From positions 124,023,013 through 124,087,012 of the forward strand of contig CM038043.1 of the NCBI GenBank assembly GCA_021397845.1: 64,000 nt of DNA, written 5' to 3'. The stretch comes from Areca catechu. Lineage: Eukaryota; Streptophyta; Magnoliopsida; Arecales; Arecaceae. The notes beneath the pieces were generated by a model. It did no database searches, was not told the origin of the DNA, and saw only the letters and a list, made by a program, of their open reading frames with translations. How positions within the stretch are numbered: the first letter of the stretch is position 1; every line of letters begins with the position of its first letter. This document shows positions 12,852 through 24,857 of the stretch, piece after piece. The position numbers and the translations under genes are program-made.

Positions 12852-13064
12852 AATTTTGTTGCTTTACGAAAATTATTCTAGCTATAATGTCGCTTCAAAA
12901 ACCATAGCACTGTTTCAGCAACCTCGTCGGTTTGAAAACTGTATTACCATTCCAACTATTTCACTATTTCAAAATTCACGCGATTGTTCCAACTGTTTGT
13001 CATTTTGAAACTCGTGTGGCTATCTTATGCTTCTCAAACTAAGACTTGTTTGCTTTTTAAACCA
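12852..13064. other. TAT-1 3' internal spacer
   Basis: TAT-1 sequence between the nested chromovirus and the MITE. It contains short recurring 'tttcaaaa/tttgaaac' words but no ORF. Confidence 0.4.
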
Positions 13065-13073
13065 TCCTTACCA

Positions 13074-13408
13074 AGGTCCGCTGAACCGGTACCATGACCC
13101 GTACCGGTTAGCGGGCAGTACGGTATGGTACGTACCATACCGGCATGTGTATCGACATGCCAAATTAAAAAAAAAAAAATCTCTCCCCCCTCTCACTGAA
13201 TCGACCCCAAACCAACCCAAACCGACCCGAACCGGGCCAAACCGAGCCCGAATCAACCCGAACCGGGCGGTTCGTACCGGTACGGTACGGTACCATACCG
13301 GTATGGAAAAAAAATTTTATTTTTTTCAACGGTCCGGTGTCTGGACCGTTTTTTGATGGCGAACCGTACCGGCTCTTGGTCGGTACGGGACGGTCCTGCG
13401 AACCATGA
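13074..13408. mobile_element. Mutator-like MITE, 335 bp
   Basis: The block is flanked by an exact 9-bp duplication TCCTTACCA (13065-13073 and 13409-13417), the TSD length typical of Mutator-like elements. It is rich in CCGGTACC/GGTACGG palindromic words and carries an A-run and a Gln/Pro-like cca-acc array in the middle. The ends are only weakly inverted, so the superfamily rests mainly on TSD length. No transposase is encoded, and reading frames through it are by-products of the palindromes. Confidence 0.6.
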
Positions 13409-13652
13409 TCCTTACCATGTGTCACTTTTTCATTGGCTAAGGGGTAGAACCTTTGGATCGCAAACATGGCAACATTTGAGCGGCGTCACAGAAAACATAA
13501 TCCCCATCTAACGGTCCATGAGTCAAGTCCAAACTAAACCACACCCTGTATACTCCACCATGTGTCGATGCTAGCCTCCACCACTTGTCGCAATCTTACA
13601 TGTAGTTGGGAATGAAGCCTTATCATGGCCGTTGGGGATTTGGATTAGAGGG

Positions 13653-13660
13653 CCTATAAA
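13653..13660 (+). promoter_or_regulatory. TATA box of TAT-1 antisense ORF
   Basis: CCTATAAA lies in GGCCTATAAAGC, about 430 bp before the ATG at 14089 and followed by a CT-rich leader. TAT-2 has the same GGCCTATAAA at the equivalent place (24847-24856). Conservation in two diverged copies suggests the antisense ORF has its own promoter independent of the LTR. Confidence 0.55.
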
Positions 13661-14088
13661 GCTCCTCTTCTTTTCATTCTCCTAACCATCTGAGAGCACT
13701 TGAGAGAGAGTGACTCCCCTCCCCTTCCCCCTTGCTATTCTTCCTAATCAAGAGAAATAAAATCCAAGGGAAGAAGTCTTCTAGTCGGTGAAGAACATCC
13801 ATTTTAGCCAGCAGCAGGATTGGTGACAAGCACCTTGGTTGGTGATGCAGAGTTGTCGACGACCATCTGGTTCGACGGTAATTTTGGTGTTGGGCACTTA
13901 GCCAGCAATCTCGGCAGTGGATGCCTAGGCAGCGACGAGATTCATTCTTCTCAATAGCTTATTTGGAGTTCCCAGCAACAGTTCCTTTCTCTTCTCCTTT
14001 GATTTGATCATGAGTTAAGAGCCTCTCCTAGACCCAATCAGAGCCTCTTGCTTTTCCTTTTTTATCTTTCTTGCATTCCTATTTTACA

Positions 14089-16229
14089 TGTCATCTAGGT
14101 CTGTATCCGGGGTTGAGGATCATGCCCAAGAGCCCAAACCCCAAGAGTCAGGTTCTCAGGAGTAGGTTGAGGGAGTCGCCCGACCTGATCTTAAGGAAGT
14201 CTCATCCACCTACCAGAGTCACTCAAATCCTCGTCGAGCCCATGGGCCCGCTCAACATTGCTTCTAAGTTAACCGATGCAAACATCGAAAGGCTCAGGAT
14301 TCAGTACCGAGTGTCGGGCAAGTACCAATTCCTAGCCTTCGATTGGAAAGGTCAGGTCGTATATCCTTTGAGGGAACAAATTATGGTTTACGAGGAGTTG
14401 CTCCGGTCCAGTCTTCAATTTGCCCTACATTTTTTCTGTAATATTTTTGACCATTATCGAATCATGTTAGCTCAGCTCGCCTGCAACTTTGTTCGGATCT
14501 TGTGTTCTTTTGTTGTCCTTCGTAGCATCCTCTATATAGATCTAAGAGTCTCTTTTCCGGTCCTTTTTTTGTTTTGAAGAAACTTTCTGGGGAAATGGGT
14601 TGGTGGTTTGTTCTCCGGCCAGGTCAGTAATTCATCACTGGGCTCCCCTCTTCTATCCATGGGTGGAAGAAGAGGTTCTTTGTATCGATAGATCATCTCT
14701 AAAATTTCAATTAGGTTTGGAGTGACCTAAGCCGGGCCCTGAAACAAGATGACGTAATTCTTGATGAGAACGTAAAGGACTTCCATAATCTTCGGGAAAG
14801 CAATGTCCCCCTCAGAGAGTAATCTCTGAGAAGTCTGTATGATGTCAGGTTGTGCCCGATAAACTCTCTCGATACTATCCTCTTACCCATTCTCCTTTTT
14901 TTTGCTTTTTGATAATTTGTTGCTTGTACTTTCCTTTTGATGCTAAATCATGAGGCCTAGTGCCGAATTGGTCTAGAGTGCAATTCGAAAATGCCCTGCT
15001 TCTCACAAGACCGCCTCCTCAGAGATTGCGAAGAAGGGGAGTCTTCTCAGGAGCAAGAGGCAGCTCCCACACTGATGATAGGGGTTACCACCCCAACTAC
15101 TTCACCGAGGGCGACTTTCAAGGCCTCAAGATCGAGGATACCTCACACTAATCGAGTTGATGCCGAGAGCATAGCGATGGTGAATGCTCTTTTGGCTAGG
15201 ATGGCCCAAGTCAAGCCGAACACTTCGGGACCGAACGCATCCCAGTCATTTCTTTGCCATCTTAATATGCACAAGCTTCAATATAGGTAGGGCCATCTAT
15301 TGCTCTGCCTGATCAGCCTTTAATAAAGGGCATGCTCTATCAGGGCTTGAAGGCTCGGGAGAATGCTTCACCCCTGCACAACCCCGACCTTGCTCAGGAC
15401 CTTCTACAAATGATCTTGCTTCTGGTCGATTGGGAGGCAAGGAAGTCTAGCTCGCTGGACTAGATAATATCCTCATGTCATGCCTCGTTACTCGGGATAC
15501 ATCCTTCCCTCATCCTTGTCCTTTTTTTTGTTGACCATCATGTTTATCCTTTCGTTTGTATGCAGTTTGTGCATGATGTTTTGGTCCTCCACGAGGGGTT
15601 GTATAGATTCAACCGACTTAGCCGATCCCTCAAGGACGAGGCTTAGACTGCTACTACCTAAGGTAGCGGAGCTGCTTCAAGCCACCGCAGAGCAAGAGAG
15701 GAAATACCAAGAGGACCTCGCTCGGCTCAATAGAAAGGTCATTCCAACCCTGACTACGGACCTCTCTTGAGAGAGGAAGGAGGTCGAAGAGCTTGGGAGG
15801 GTGGTGACCATCATCGAAGAGGATAGGCGTTTGTCCGAATAGGAGACCCAGATTGAGCGAGAGAGAGCAGCTTCCACAAAGTAGAGGGCCGCCTCCGCAA
15901 AGACGAGGGTCACCTCCGTAGAGGAGAGAGCAGCTACCATGGAGGAGAGAGCAATTGTTACCGAGAGAGTAGCTCAGGCCGTTGACGACTACAAGGCCTC
16001 CCCAGCTTTTGAGGCAGAGGTTACTGAGGGTTGTATCGAGGCTTATCGATTTGGATTTGGTGACTACAAGGAGGCAATCTTCACGTGCTTCTCCGACCAT
16101 GACTTGACTGACCTTGATTGGCATCAGCACCTGACCCAGACCCCTAGGCCTTTTATTGCTCTTCTTTTTGTATATACTTTGGCTATCAACCAACTTTTGT
16201 ACGGGCAGCCCCCCACCTTTTGGAAATGA
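14089..16229 (+). pseudogene. TAT-1 antisense ORF, Transposase_28-like, broken
   Basis: The ORF starts ATGTCATCTAGG at 14089, hits an in-frame stop after about 26 codons, and continues in another frame. A hydrophobic/aromatic domain follows at about 14250-14570 (YPLREQIMVYEELL... ALHFFCNIFDHYRIM). It matches the plan of the plant domain called putative gypsy-type transposon (Transposase_28, PF04195 as I recall). An acceptor TTGTATGCAG at about 15566 precedes an exon homologous to that after the TAT-2 intron. A Glu/Arg/Ala-rich coiled coil (15650-15990) follows, then AVDDYKASPAFEAEV and a conserved tail. The protein's function in the element cycle is unknown. Multiple stops and frameshifts make it a pseudogene. 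Confidence 0.7.
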
Positions 16230-16354
16230 AATGAAACATTTTCATTGAAATTCTTCGAAGTGTCAAAGTCGATTGCTTATTTACAAGTCATAGCCAATGT
16301 TTCTCGCTTTCTTTCTTTCTTTCTTTAGCATGCATCGATCGATTGTCAATTGGA

Positions 16355-16536
16355 TAAGTCAGCCATATAGTAGTTGATAACCTTGGCCGAGTGCAAGTCA
16401 ACCACATATTTAGTTGGTTATTTGGCCGAGTGCAAGTCAGCAGTAAACTAGTTAGTTATTAAGCCGAGTGCAAGTCAGCCGTGAGTTGATCAGTTATTCA
16501 ACCAAGCGTAAGTCAATCATGACCTAGTCGGTTATT
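16355..16536. repeat. ~40-bp tandem repeats between convergent ORFs
   Basis: About four to five degenerate copies of a unit containing gccgagtgcaagtcagc and ttagttggttatt. The array lies exactly between the 3' end of the antisense ORF and the 3' end of integrase. TAT-2 has arrays of unrelated sequence in the same place. TAT-lineage 3' regions are known to generate such repeats and to seed satellites. Confidence 0.75.
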
Positions 16537-16739
16537 CCGACTTCATCTTTTGATTGGGTACAAGCCAACTTTATTCTAATCGATCATTTGCCGCTACATT
16601 TTTTTCGTTCTTGACAAGTTAAAATGTCATTGGTGATTTTTCGACAAAACTTAAAAAAATAAAACTTTTCATTAAATAATTCTTACTGGTAATACATGTA
16701 AAGATTTTTGGCATTCCAAGTTCGAGAAATTTCAAATCC

Positions 16740-17970
16740 ATTGAGATCTTCGAGTTTGTAAGTACCTGGTCGAAGTACTCCAACTCAGTAAAGGCCCTTT
16801 CAATTCGGAAACAGCTTTCCCTGTTGAGTCAGTTTAGATACTTCAGCCCTTCTCGAGACTAAATCTCCTAATCGGAAAGCTTTTGGTTGTACCCGGGAAC
16901 TATAGTATCGAGCTACTTATTATGATATGATGCCATCCTCAGTTGGCTTGTATTCGAGTTTCTTCAACCAAGTCGAGTCTGCTTGTCATCGTTCTGAGTC
17001 ATTGGGCTCTTCATAATTCTCCACCCGCATTGTCAGTAATCTGATTTCTATCAGAATAACTATTGTCCTAAATGCTAAGTTGAAGGGACTTTCGTCGGTC
17101 CAAATATGTGTGGTCATTCGATAAGACCAAAACACATTGTGCAGTTCATCGACCCAAAGACCTTTAGCTTTATCTAGTCTTATCTTGAGTCCGTGCAGGA
17201 TAGTTCTGTTGGTTATCTCAACCTCTCCATTTGACTGCGATTGTCCGACCAAAGTAAGCTTGTGGGTGATATTAAGCTCGGCACAGAATTCCTTGAATTT
17301 AGGATTATCGAATTGTCGAACGTTGTCCGTGATTATTACCTGAGATAATCCGAAGCAACAGATGATCGACCTCCAAATAAAATCTTGGGCTTTTTTTTAG
17401 TTATCTAGGCTAAGGGTTCAGCTTCTACCCACTTTCTGAAGTAATCAATCACCATGATCAGGAACTTCCCTTGTCCCATGGTAGGCAGGAAAAGACCAAA
17501 AATGTTGACCCTCCATTGCGCCAAAGGCCATGGAGTTGAAATCAAAGTCTACTAAGTCGCTGCATGCCATTGAATGTTAGAGTATCTTTAGCACTAGTCA
17601 CATTTTTGTACTAGTTTGGCTATATCTGTTCTTATAGTCAGCCAATAATATCCTTGTCATAGATCCTTGTATGCCAACGATCTGCCCCTAAGTAATTCTC
17701 ACATATTCTTTCATGGACTTCTCGAAGGGCATAATTGACTTCTGAAGGTCATAGGCATTTGAGAAAGGATAGAGATAATGCTCTCTTATAGAACTTTCCT
17801 TCGAGTAGCAAGTACTGAGAAGTCGTCCATTTTATTAATCGAGCTTCGGAAGGATCAGATGGTAAAGAATCATCCATCAAATAGTTGATATACGCGTCCA
17901 TCCAATTCGACTCATAAACAACTTGTTAGACCTCGTTAGCCTCATCAATACTCAACTTGTCAAGATGCTC
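16740..17970 (-). pseudogene. TAT-1 integrase, broken
   Basis: The minus strand encodes an integrase. Around 17250-17180 the motif GQSQSNGEVEITNRTILHGLK includes the third catalytic acidic residue (the E of NGEVE) of the DDE core. Upstream blocks (to about 17970) carry the zinc-binding and first core parts in shifted frames. Downstream (to about 16740) is the C-terminal region ending before the tandem repeats. Integrase would insert the cDNA into the host genome. No single frame spans the domain. Confidence 0.75.
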
Positions 17971-18059
17971 AATAAAGGTCCTCTCAAGCTCTTCATACCC
18001 CGTTGTCACCAGCTAAGATAACATGCCAGCCTTAGCATTTTCCACTCTCGGGATATGAC

Positions 18060-19800
18060 AAATTTTGAAATAATCAAAAGTCTTTAAGGAATGCAGTTTT
18101 TGGAGGCACCTTATAATGGTAGGTTATCGAGCTTCGTATTCTCCTTGGGCTTGTCCGACCACCAATTGAGAATCCATGAACACCTTCAATCTCTTTATAC
18201 CAAGTTCTTTGGTCACCTTCAAGCTAGCAAGCAAGGCCTAATACTTAGCTTGGTTATTGGAAGCTTTGAAAGCGAACCAAAGAGCATACTTGGTGACTGT
18301 TCCTTTTGAGTTGGTTAGAATGAGACCAGTGCTGCTGCCTTATGAATTGGAAGCTCCATCCAAGTGCAAGACCCAAATTAAGTCTTCATTCGGCTCTTCT
18401 TTAGGTCCCTTTTTGGCATGTTGGTCTTTGGGGATCCTACATTCCACTATGAAGTCATCCAAAACTTGAGCTTTAATAGAAGGTCTAGGCTGATAAGAAA
18501 TGTTCAACTCTCCAAGCCCTCACCCATTTCGCCATTCTCCCCGAGGTATCTAGCTATTGTAGAAGTGTCTTCAAAGGTTGATCGGTGAAGACTACCATAG
18601 AGTGAGCTTGAAAATACGGTCGAAGTCATCAAACCGAGATGATAAGGGCATACACCATCTTCTCAATCCGAGATATCTAGTATACGCTTTGTGCACTACT
18701 TGTATAGTATATGGTCTTTGGACTTTCTTCTCATCTTCTTAGATTAAAATTGAGCTGGCGGCCTCCCCAATAATTGGCTTGGAGAATAGGAGTGGTGAAC
18801 TCAAATAATCTTTCAATTCATTAAAGGCTTTCCGGTATTCATCTGACCAAGCAAAATCTTTCATATGCCTTAAAATTTTAAAGGGAAGATATTTTTTGGC
18901 TGACCTAGATATGAACAGACTAAGTGCCACGATATGTCCTGTCAGCTTTTGAACTTCCTTTTTTGAAATTGGATGAGCCATATGAAGAATAGCCCAAACT
19001 TTTTCCAGGTTGGCCTCTATCCCTTGTTAAGAAACCATAAAACCAAGAATTTTTTCAAAAGTAATGCCGAACGCACACTGACTCAAATTAAGCTTCATTC
19101 GGTGCTTCTTGAGGGCGTCAAAGGCCTCCAAGTCGGCAATGTGTCGAGAAGATTTATCGCTCTTCATCAATATGTCATCGATGTAGACTTCCATATTACA
19201 GCCGATCCATTCTTTAAAAATCTTGTTGACCAGTCACTGGTAAGTAGCACTAGCACTTTTAAGCTCGAAGGGCATAACCTTGTAGTAGTATAATCCCTTC
19301 TCAATAATAAAGGTGATTTTCTCCTCATCCTCGGGCACTATTCAAATTTGATTATATCCTAAAAAAGCATCCAAAAAACTCAACAATTGATGCCCCGATG
19401 TCTCGTCAACTAATTGGTCAATTCTTGGCAACGGGAAACTATCTTTAAGGCATGCCTTATTGAGATCAATATAGTCAATGCATATTCGCCACTTGTCATT
19501 TACTTTTTTGACCATGATTACGTTGGCCAACCAATCCAGATACCGGGCTTCTTGGATGAAATCTGTTGTGAGCAACTTATCCACCTCCTCATTATTACCT
19601 TTTGCATTTCCAAAGCGAAGTTTTTCTTTTTCTACCCTACTGGCTTATACCCCGAGTCTACTCTTAGTCTATGGATAATCACCTCGAAAGGTATACTAAG
19701 CATATTTGATGCCATCCACGTGAATACATCGGCATTCTTGCATAGAAAAGATAGTAACTTTTCAAGAAGTTGAGCACTCAGTGATAAACCGCTTGCATGG
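18060..19800 (-). pseudogene. TAT-1 reverse transcriptase and RNase H, broken
   Basis: Reading right to left: RT begins near 19580 with FIQEARYLDWLANVIMVKK and RICIDYIDLNKACLKD. The catalytic box VYIDDILMKSD lies near 19200, and the connection (KEVQKLTGHIVAL) is at 18981-18740. RNase H follows at about 18390-18080 with LHLDGASNS and FMDSQLVV. The RNase H block NNQAEY is altered to NNQAKY followed directly by a stop, so both a catalytic Glu and the frame are lost. RT copies the RNA and RNase H degrades the template. Frame changes near 18640 and 19300 confirm decay. Confidence 0.8.
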
Positions 19801-19859
19801 TTTTAGTCGGCTCTTTTTCCCAGAGTGGGACATATATCAACTGTTTAGCTGGTTCCCCC

Positions 19860-20330
19860 CGAATTTCTTCATCCCAAAGGTCTAGCCCATCAATTAGCAA
19901 GGCTTGCAATGGTGACCTCTTTTGGACTGAAGCCATAAAGCATTGTTGAGCCAACTGTTAACCTCCTCAAACTTCTCCAACTCCAAATTTAGTTAGGAAT
20001 CGTATGAGAAGATGACAAGTCGAGGCTACCACCTTGAAGGCCTTCAACCCTGGTTGCCTGAGTATGGCATTGTAAGCCAAAGGTACTTAGATGATGAGGT
20101 ATTTCAAGAACGTCATCGTTTGTCGAGGGGGTTGACCTAGCATCGTCGAAAGAGAGATCTCTCCTTTTACCATCACAAAGTTGCCCGAAAACCCTACTAA
20201 GGGAACATTGACTTTCCTTGGTTGGTAGACAATTGCAAACGGGAGAAGGCATCATAAAACAAAACATCAGAAGAACTTCCACTATCCATAAGGATTCCTT
20301 TTACATCAAAGTTTGCTATCATCGCAAAGA
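19860..20330 (-). pseudogene. TAT-1 aspartic protease, broken
   Basis: The minus strand at about 20300-20220 reads GILMDSGSSSDVLFYDAF, the classic D-S-G aspartic protease site in the TAT form. A frameshift follows in the flap region, and other frames around 20282-19989 are shadows. It would cleave the Gag-Pol polyprotein. Confidence 0.7.
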
Positions 20331-20469
20331 TGATGACAGCATCATCATGAGTGTCGACTCCTCAAAGGTCCTCAACCAAGAATGAGATTACATTAGCTTT
20401 TCCCTTCGAAGACCCCTTTAGTGGATCTACCCCCTGAGTAATCATGTTCATCACCCCGATCGTAGGTTG

Positions 20470-21990
20470 ATTGAGCATTTCTCCCTCTGCTTAAGGCTAC
20501 ATAGGCTGACTAATCGAGAGCTGAACTTGTCGATTTCAGACGAACTTTCTGAGATAGCCCCTTCAGATGAGAGCTTCAATCTCATCCTTGAGTTGAATAC
20601 AGTTCTCGGTGTCATGCCCATAGTCTCGATGGTATTGATAATATCTCTTCCGATAACGAGAACTCAGGGGAGCTCTCATTAGTGAAGGCCTCTGAAAGTA
20701 GCTTTCCTTCTCGATCTCCATAAGGATCTAAGACCGAGGGGCTGAGGGTGGAATGTAGTTGTCATACTTGTAAGTCAAGCTCTTCGGCCTCGAAATCAAT
20801 TATTGTCAAGTGGGTTCTTTCTTAGAATGTCCCTGACTAGGCCATTCATGGACCTTCCTCTTCTTCGTCGCTCTTCTACCTTCAAACTCTCGTCAAGTCG
20901 CGATGCCTTAATCAACATAGATATACTTCTGTGCCGGTACCAGAAGTTTCAAGTATAATCTAGGGTCCATCTTGTCCAAGGAAAAGGTGAACCGGGAGCT
21001 ACGTAGTCCCTGCATTACGGCCATCATAGCTATATCTTGGTTGAGGTTGTGGATCTCCATAGTAGTGATGTCAAAGCGCACCAAGTAATCCTTCAAAGTT
21101 TCCCCTTTTCATTGCTTTATAGAGATGAGGCTGCAAAGGTTCGTGGCAACTTCCCGCTAGTGTTGAAGTGCATAATGAACAGTTGCTCCAGCTGGTCAAA
21201 GGAGCTTATGCTTCCCAAGCGGAGTCCCGAGTGCCATACTCAGGCTGCCTTTTAGAGGGTGGCTAGGAAAGCCAAGCAAAGGCATCAGTTGCCCCATGAA
21301 TAGTTATGAGAGTCCTATAACTATCGAGATGGTCTAACGAATCCAAGGTACCATCATACATAAACATCTCTGGCATCTAGAAATGAGCCGAGATTGGCTT
21401 GTCCATAATTCATTGGGTGAATAGTGGGCAAGTGTTGAACTCCAAGTCATCCATGCATCGAGATTCCTCTTGATGCTAGGAGTATCCCATAGTAGATCCC
21501 TCCTTAGATGACTTAAAAGGTGAATGGCGCCCCTTACCCTTAACGATATTTTGTCGCAAGACAAGGTGCAACCAATGCTCCGAATGTGGGAAGCGATACG
21601 TCGATGGTTGTGGCTCCTGTTGATGTGGGGATTGTTGACTCCATGGAGGGCCACAGGCAACCATCGACTGTGCCAAGATAGCACGATCGGCAACTGATGA
21701 TCATGGCAAGATGGAATTATCGAAGGTGTTGGCGGCTCTTTTGGTTGTGGTTGAGGCCTCCCGGTCGCTTGCTGTAGGATCTATATAGCAGCGATCTAGG
21801 ATTGCACCTATTACATGAGGGTAGCAAACTGTTGGTTGTCCGCTACCACCACCGACTACGGAGGATTGGACTCTGCATGATTTTGAGGCTCACCTTGTCA
21901 TGCCGCCGACTCTATGGTGCCGCCAGAAGTGCCCATGGCTCTCATGACAGCCATTATGTCTTCTTAAGAAGAGAAGAGCTCCAAAACATT
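20470..21990 (-). pseudogene. TAT-1 gag, broken
   Basis: Right to left: near 21360 the conserved TAT gag entry MYDGTLDSLDHLDSY. The retrotransposon gag core follows toward 21100, and at 21096-20908 the block MKDYLVRFDITTMEIHNL... Basic residues near 20900-20700 stand in the nucleocapsid position. Frame changes and stops are frequent. Gag forms the virus-like particle. The start codon could not be fixed. Confidence 0.65.
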
Positions 21991-22015
21991 CTAGAATAGA
22001 AATATTTTGCTAATG

Positions 22016-22034
22016 CCCCCTACCTGGCAGTCCT
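22016..22034 (-). other. TAT-1 primer-binding site region
   Basis: On the element strand this is three bases (gat) after the 5' LTR end. The remainder, GCCAGGTAGGGGG, is shared with TAT-3. TAT-2 has an intact TGG start (TGGTGCTAGAGGAAGG). The tRNA used is not identified. Confidence 0.5.
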
Positions 22035-22037
22035 ATC

Positions 22038-23133
22038 TGTTGCCGTCGATCTCCAGGGATCACGTGAACCTGGCTTGCCAGCCAGGTTTACCCACACAAA
22101 AGTTCTGTCAGAGAAGGTGGGGGGTTCTCCGGCAGGGCACCCTCCGATGCTTATTCAGTCAGAGATCGGTGGAACAAGTATAAATAATTGCTCTTTTTGA
22201 GAGCTTAGTTTTGCATACCTGGTCTCCTTCACCATCCTATTTGATAAGAGATATCTTATTGGTTACCTCTTGAAACCATGTCACTAAGGATGTGGAGATA
22301 ACCACTCGAGTCGTGGTATCAAAGTTGGTTAGCCACATCACAAGCTATGCACGATGTGCTCAACTGCTCATACCCACTATGGCCATGGAAAGTGGACTTC
22401 TTAGCAGAATAATTACCGACTTGTCAATTTTCAATGCTCAGTTGAAGGCCAAGAACTTTTCAAAACCCTCTTAAAATTTATTGAGATGCGATTTTCCTAG
22501 AGACCTCTCGAACTCGTTACAAAGCCTTCTTGGGGTTTACTTGGCTAATGGCCGACCAGATTGGAGGTTTACAAGGCCTAGCCAACCATTAGCCGACTAG
22601 ATGGGGAAGCCATAATGCTTAGTCAGCGTACAGCCAACTAGGCTGGGAAGTTGCCCAATCTAGTCGGTTTTAGACCAACTAAATTGGAGGGGGTACGGGC
22701 TAGTCGGCCATGGGCCGACTAGTTATCTCCTAGGGCTTCTCGACTAATCAGCCTTGTAGGGGCTTCTTCGAGCCTAATCATCTAGGGGCCGACTAGGTGT
22801 CTCCTCTCCTTCTTGGCTCTAGTTAGCTACGAGCCGATTAGGCATCTTCCTTCTTGGGCTTAGTCGGCCTCGACTACGCACATCCTTGGGGCTCTTTTGG
22901 GGGTTTGTGGGTTTAGTCGGCTATGGACCAACTAGATGTCTTCTCCTTTAAAACTATTCAACCAAAGGCCAAGTAGGTCGCCACCGGATCTCGATGAACA
23001 TCATGTTGATTAGGCTGCCTCCAAGTAGCTCTCGGGCCAACTTGTCTCCCTATCGAATTGTTTCCAGCTCACCCAGTTGAATTCTTCTCTCTTTATACTT
23101 AAGTCGTCGTAGGTGCGGGTTCGCACCCCAACA
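22038..23133 (-). repeat. TAT-1 5' LTR
   Basis: A 1,096-bp copy of 6551-7666, starting TGTTGCCGTCGATCTCC and ending CACCCCAACA. The TSD ATATT follows at 23134-23138. The AGTCGG/CCGACTAG motif array recurs at about 22550-22990. Confidence 0.88.
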
Positions 23134-23138
23134 ATATT

Positions 23139-23792
23139 CGTTCTACATAGGCTTCAAGACTTGCTTTCAATGGATGAGTTATTTTCTTATCACTTAAATT
23201 CTCTCCAATTATAAGTTAGCATGGCATACATTAGTCAATTGGTATCAGATCAGGGGTCAAGCATCAATCATGACTAAAATTATCTAAATCAGTGCAAGAT
23301 AGTAAGCTATTTTGCAATCACTGATTGATGAGCAATGTACAATATTGTCCTTGAAAATTTGACAGCATAAAGACAACCATCATGAGGATGATGAAATCCA
23401 GGTAACCATTTTACTTGTGATATAGTTTCCAAGATGTTAACACCTTTATGGAGTCCTGAAGATGTAGGAGATCTTAACAAACAAAAAGCTTTTGGAAACA
23501 TTTTGTTTAGGGTTGACAATAGTCAAAAAACTGTTGCCACATGTGTAGTGTTGGAAACATCAATTCCCATGCATGTGCTCTTCTTCCAAGATATAGAACT
23601 CCTTCCCGAACAAAGGATGATAAAACAATTCTCTGGCATGGATATCAAAGTCGTAGGGTAACATGACTCATTTGCTGAGTACAAGCAAAAGAGGGTGAAA
23701 TCTATTGGAAATTGTCATTTACAGATGGTGTAATCATGTGCTTGCTTGGTTTTCAAGCACGAGTATGCCATATTTGATGACTAAGAAGATAC
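23139..23792. other. Host island between TAT-1 and TAT-2
   Basis: A 654-bp remnant of the pre-insertion locus. A plus-strand frame at 23434-23661 (75 codons, MLTPLWSPEDVGDL...) and a minus-strand frame at 23519-23307 are both moderately protein-like. I recognise neither, and neither has splice signals I can defend. GGTATCAGATCAGG near 23240 resembles a retrotransposon primer site but has no LTR beside it. Confidence 0.3.
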
Positions 23793-23797
23793 CATGC

Positions 23798-24387
23798 TGT
23801 TGCTGCATATGCTCCTGGACCGGGCTCGGTCGACTGTGCTAGAGCGCTCCTCTTCCGGTACCTGCAACAAAGTCCCCAAAGGCCGGCGGTGCTCCGGTGG
23901 GGATACTCTGATGCTTAAGTCAGTGAGAGCTTAAGAGCAATAGAATGGAGAATCAAATGGAGAAGGAAGAGAGTACTTAGCCCTGAAACGAGATCCCCTG
24001 GTCACCTTATATAAGTGTAGAATACCGCCAAATTCTGTTAAGGGGTAGGTCGAAAATGCTCGATTTGCCCTTAGGAGAATCAGGGTAATGGCCAGGTGGC
24101 TCTGAGACGTGGCCATGTGGTGGTGTCCGTTGAAACAGAATTCTGGTGCCAGGTGGGAAGGACTTCGAGAGCCTTCGAGTTGTTTCCGGAGTGAGAATGA
24201 GTCGGTCGGACCCAACGATGACGGGTCGGCCGGCCGAGGGAGAACGTCCGTCAAGCCTTCTGGGGAGCAGACTGATCGGACCTCGACGAAAGCGGGCCGG
24301 TCGGACTTCTGGTAGAGTGGATCAGCCGGACCAACCGGGAGCCCACCAGCACCGGTTCAATTCAGGAAAAGCCAATTGAGTACAACA
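23798..24387 (-). repeat. TAT-2 3' LTR
   Basis: The 590-bp LTR starts TGTTGCTGCATATGC and ends GAGTACAACA. It matches 30443-31087 throughout except for a 55-bp segment present only there. Next inside, gttgccccctcgctcc gives a purine-rich tract on the element strand. Confidence 0.87.
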
Positions 24388-24847
24388 GTTGCCCCCTCGC
24401 TCCTGGCCTTTGAGGGGACACGTGGCTTCGGAGGGCAGGAGCACCACCCTTGCGCAGGTCGCGTCCATTCTCGAGACAACCATAAATTTGATCAGGAACG
24501 TCACGCCTGATTGCTTCGAATCTCCCACGACTGGCGCCAGGGACAGATGTCGACCCTGCATTGGGGGTGTCGGGGCGGCAGTTAATGCAAAGGAGGCATC
24601 ATGATAAGGGGCCAGGCTGGCCTATGCAACGATTAGGATGCGGAAATGCGTCGCGCAACGTGGCAGCATCTTAGCAGTCGGTGTCGTTCCCAAGGCAATC
24701 TTCTCGGCGTTGATTCAACCTTTACACAGATCGCCGCCTGTCCGCTCCCGTCGACCAGTCGCCTCAACTCCTGCGACGTGGAACGTCGCACCGAACGACG
24801 AGACGGTTACGACACCCACGGGGTGAAGAGAGCCGCTTCTCCAGAGG

Positions 24848-24857
24848 CCTATAAAAG
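24848..24857 (+). promoter_or_regulatory. TATA box of TAT-2 antisense ORF
   Basis: CCTATAAAAG lies about 145 bp before the ATG at 25001, in a GC-rich region. It corresponds to GGCCTATAAA in TAT-1. The distance suggests a 5' UTR of roughly 115 bp. Confidence 0.6.

Larger units (their letters stand above)
6551..23133 (-). mobile_element. TAT-1: TAT-lineage Ty3/gypsy element
   Basis: A 16.6-kb element with LTRs at 6551-7666 and 22038-23133, both starting TGTTGCCGTCGATCT and ending in ...GCACCCCAA(C/T)A. It is flanked by exact TSDs ATATT (6546-6550 and 23134-23138). gag, protease, reverse transcriptase, RNase H and integrase lie on the minus strand, so the right LTR is the 5' LTR. An additional ORF lies on the plus strand between integrase and the 3' LTR, as known for TAT elements such as RIRE2 and Grande. 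A chromovirus (7738-12846) and a MITE (13074-13408) are nested inside. The LTRs are clearly diverged and all ORFs are broken, so this is an old, dead copy. Confidence 0.9.
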
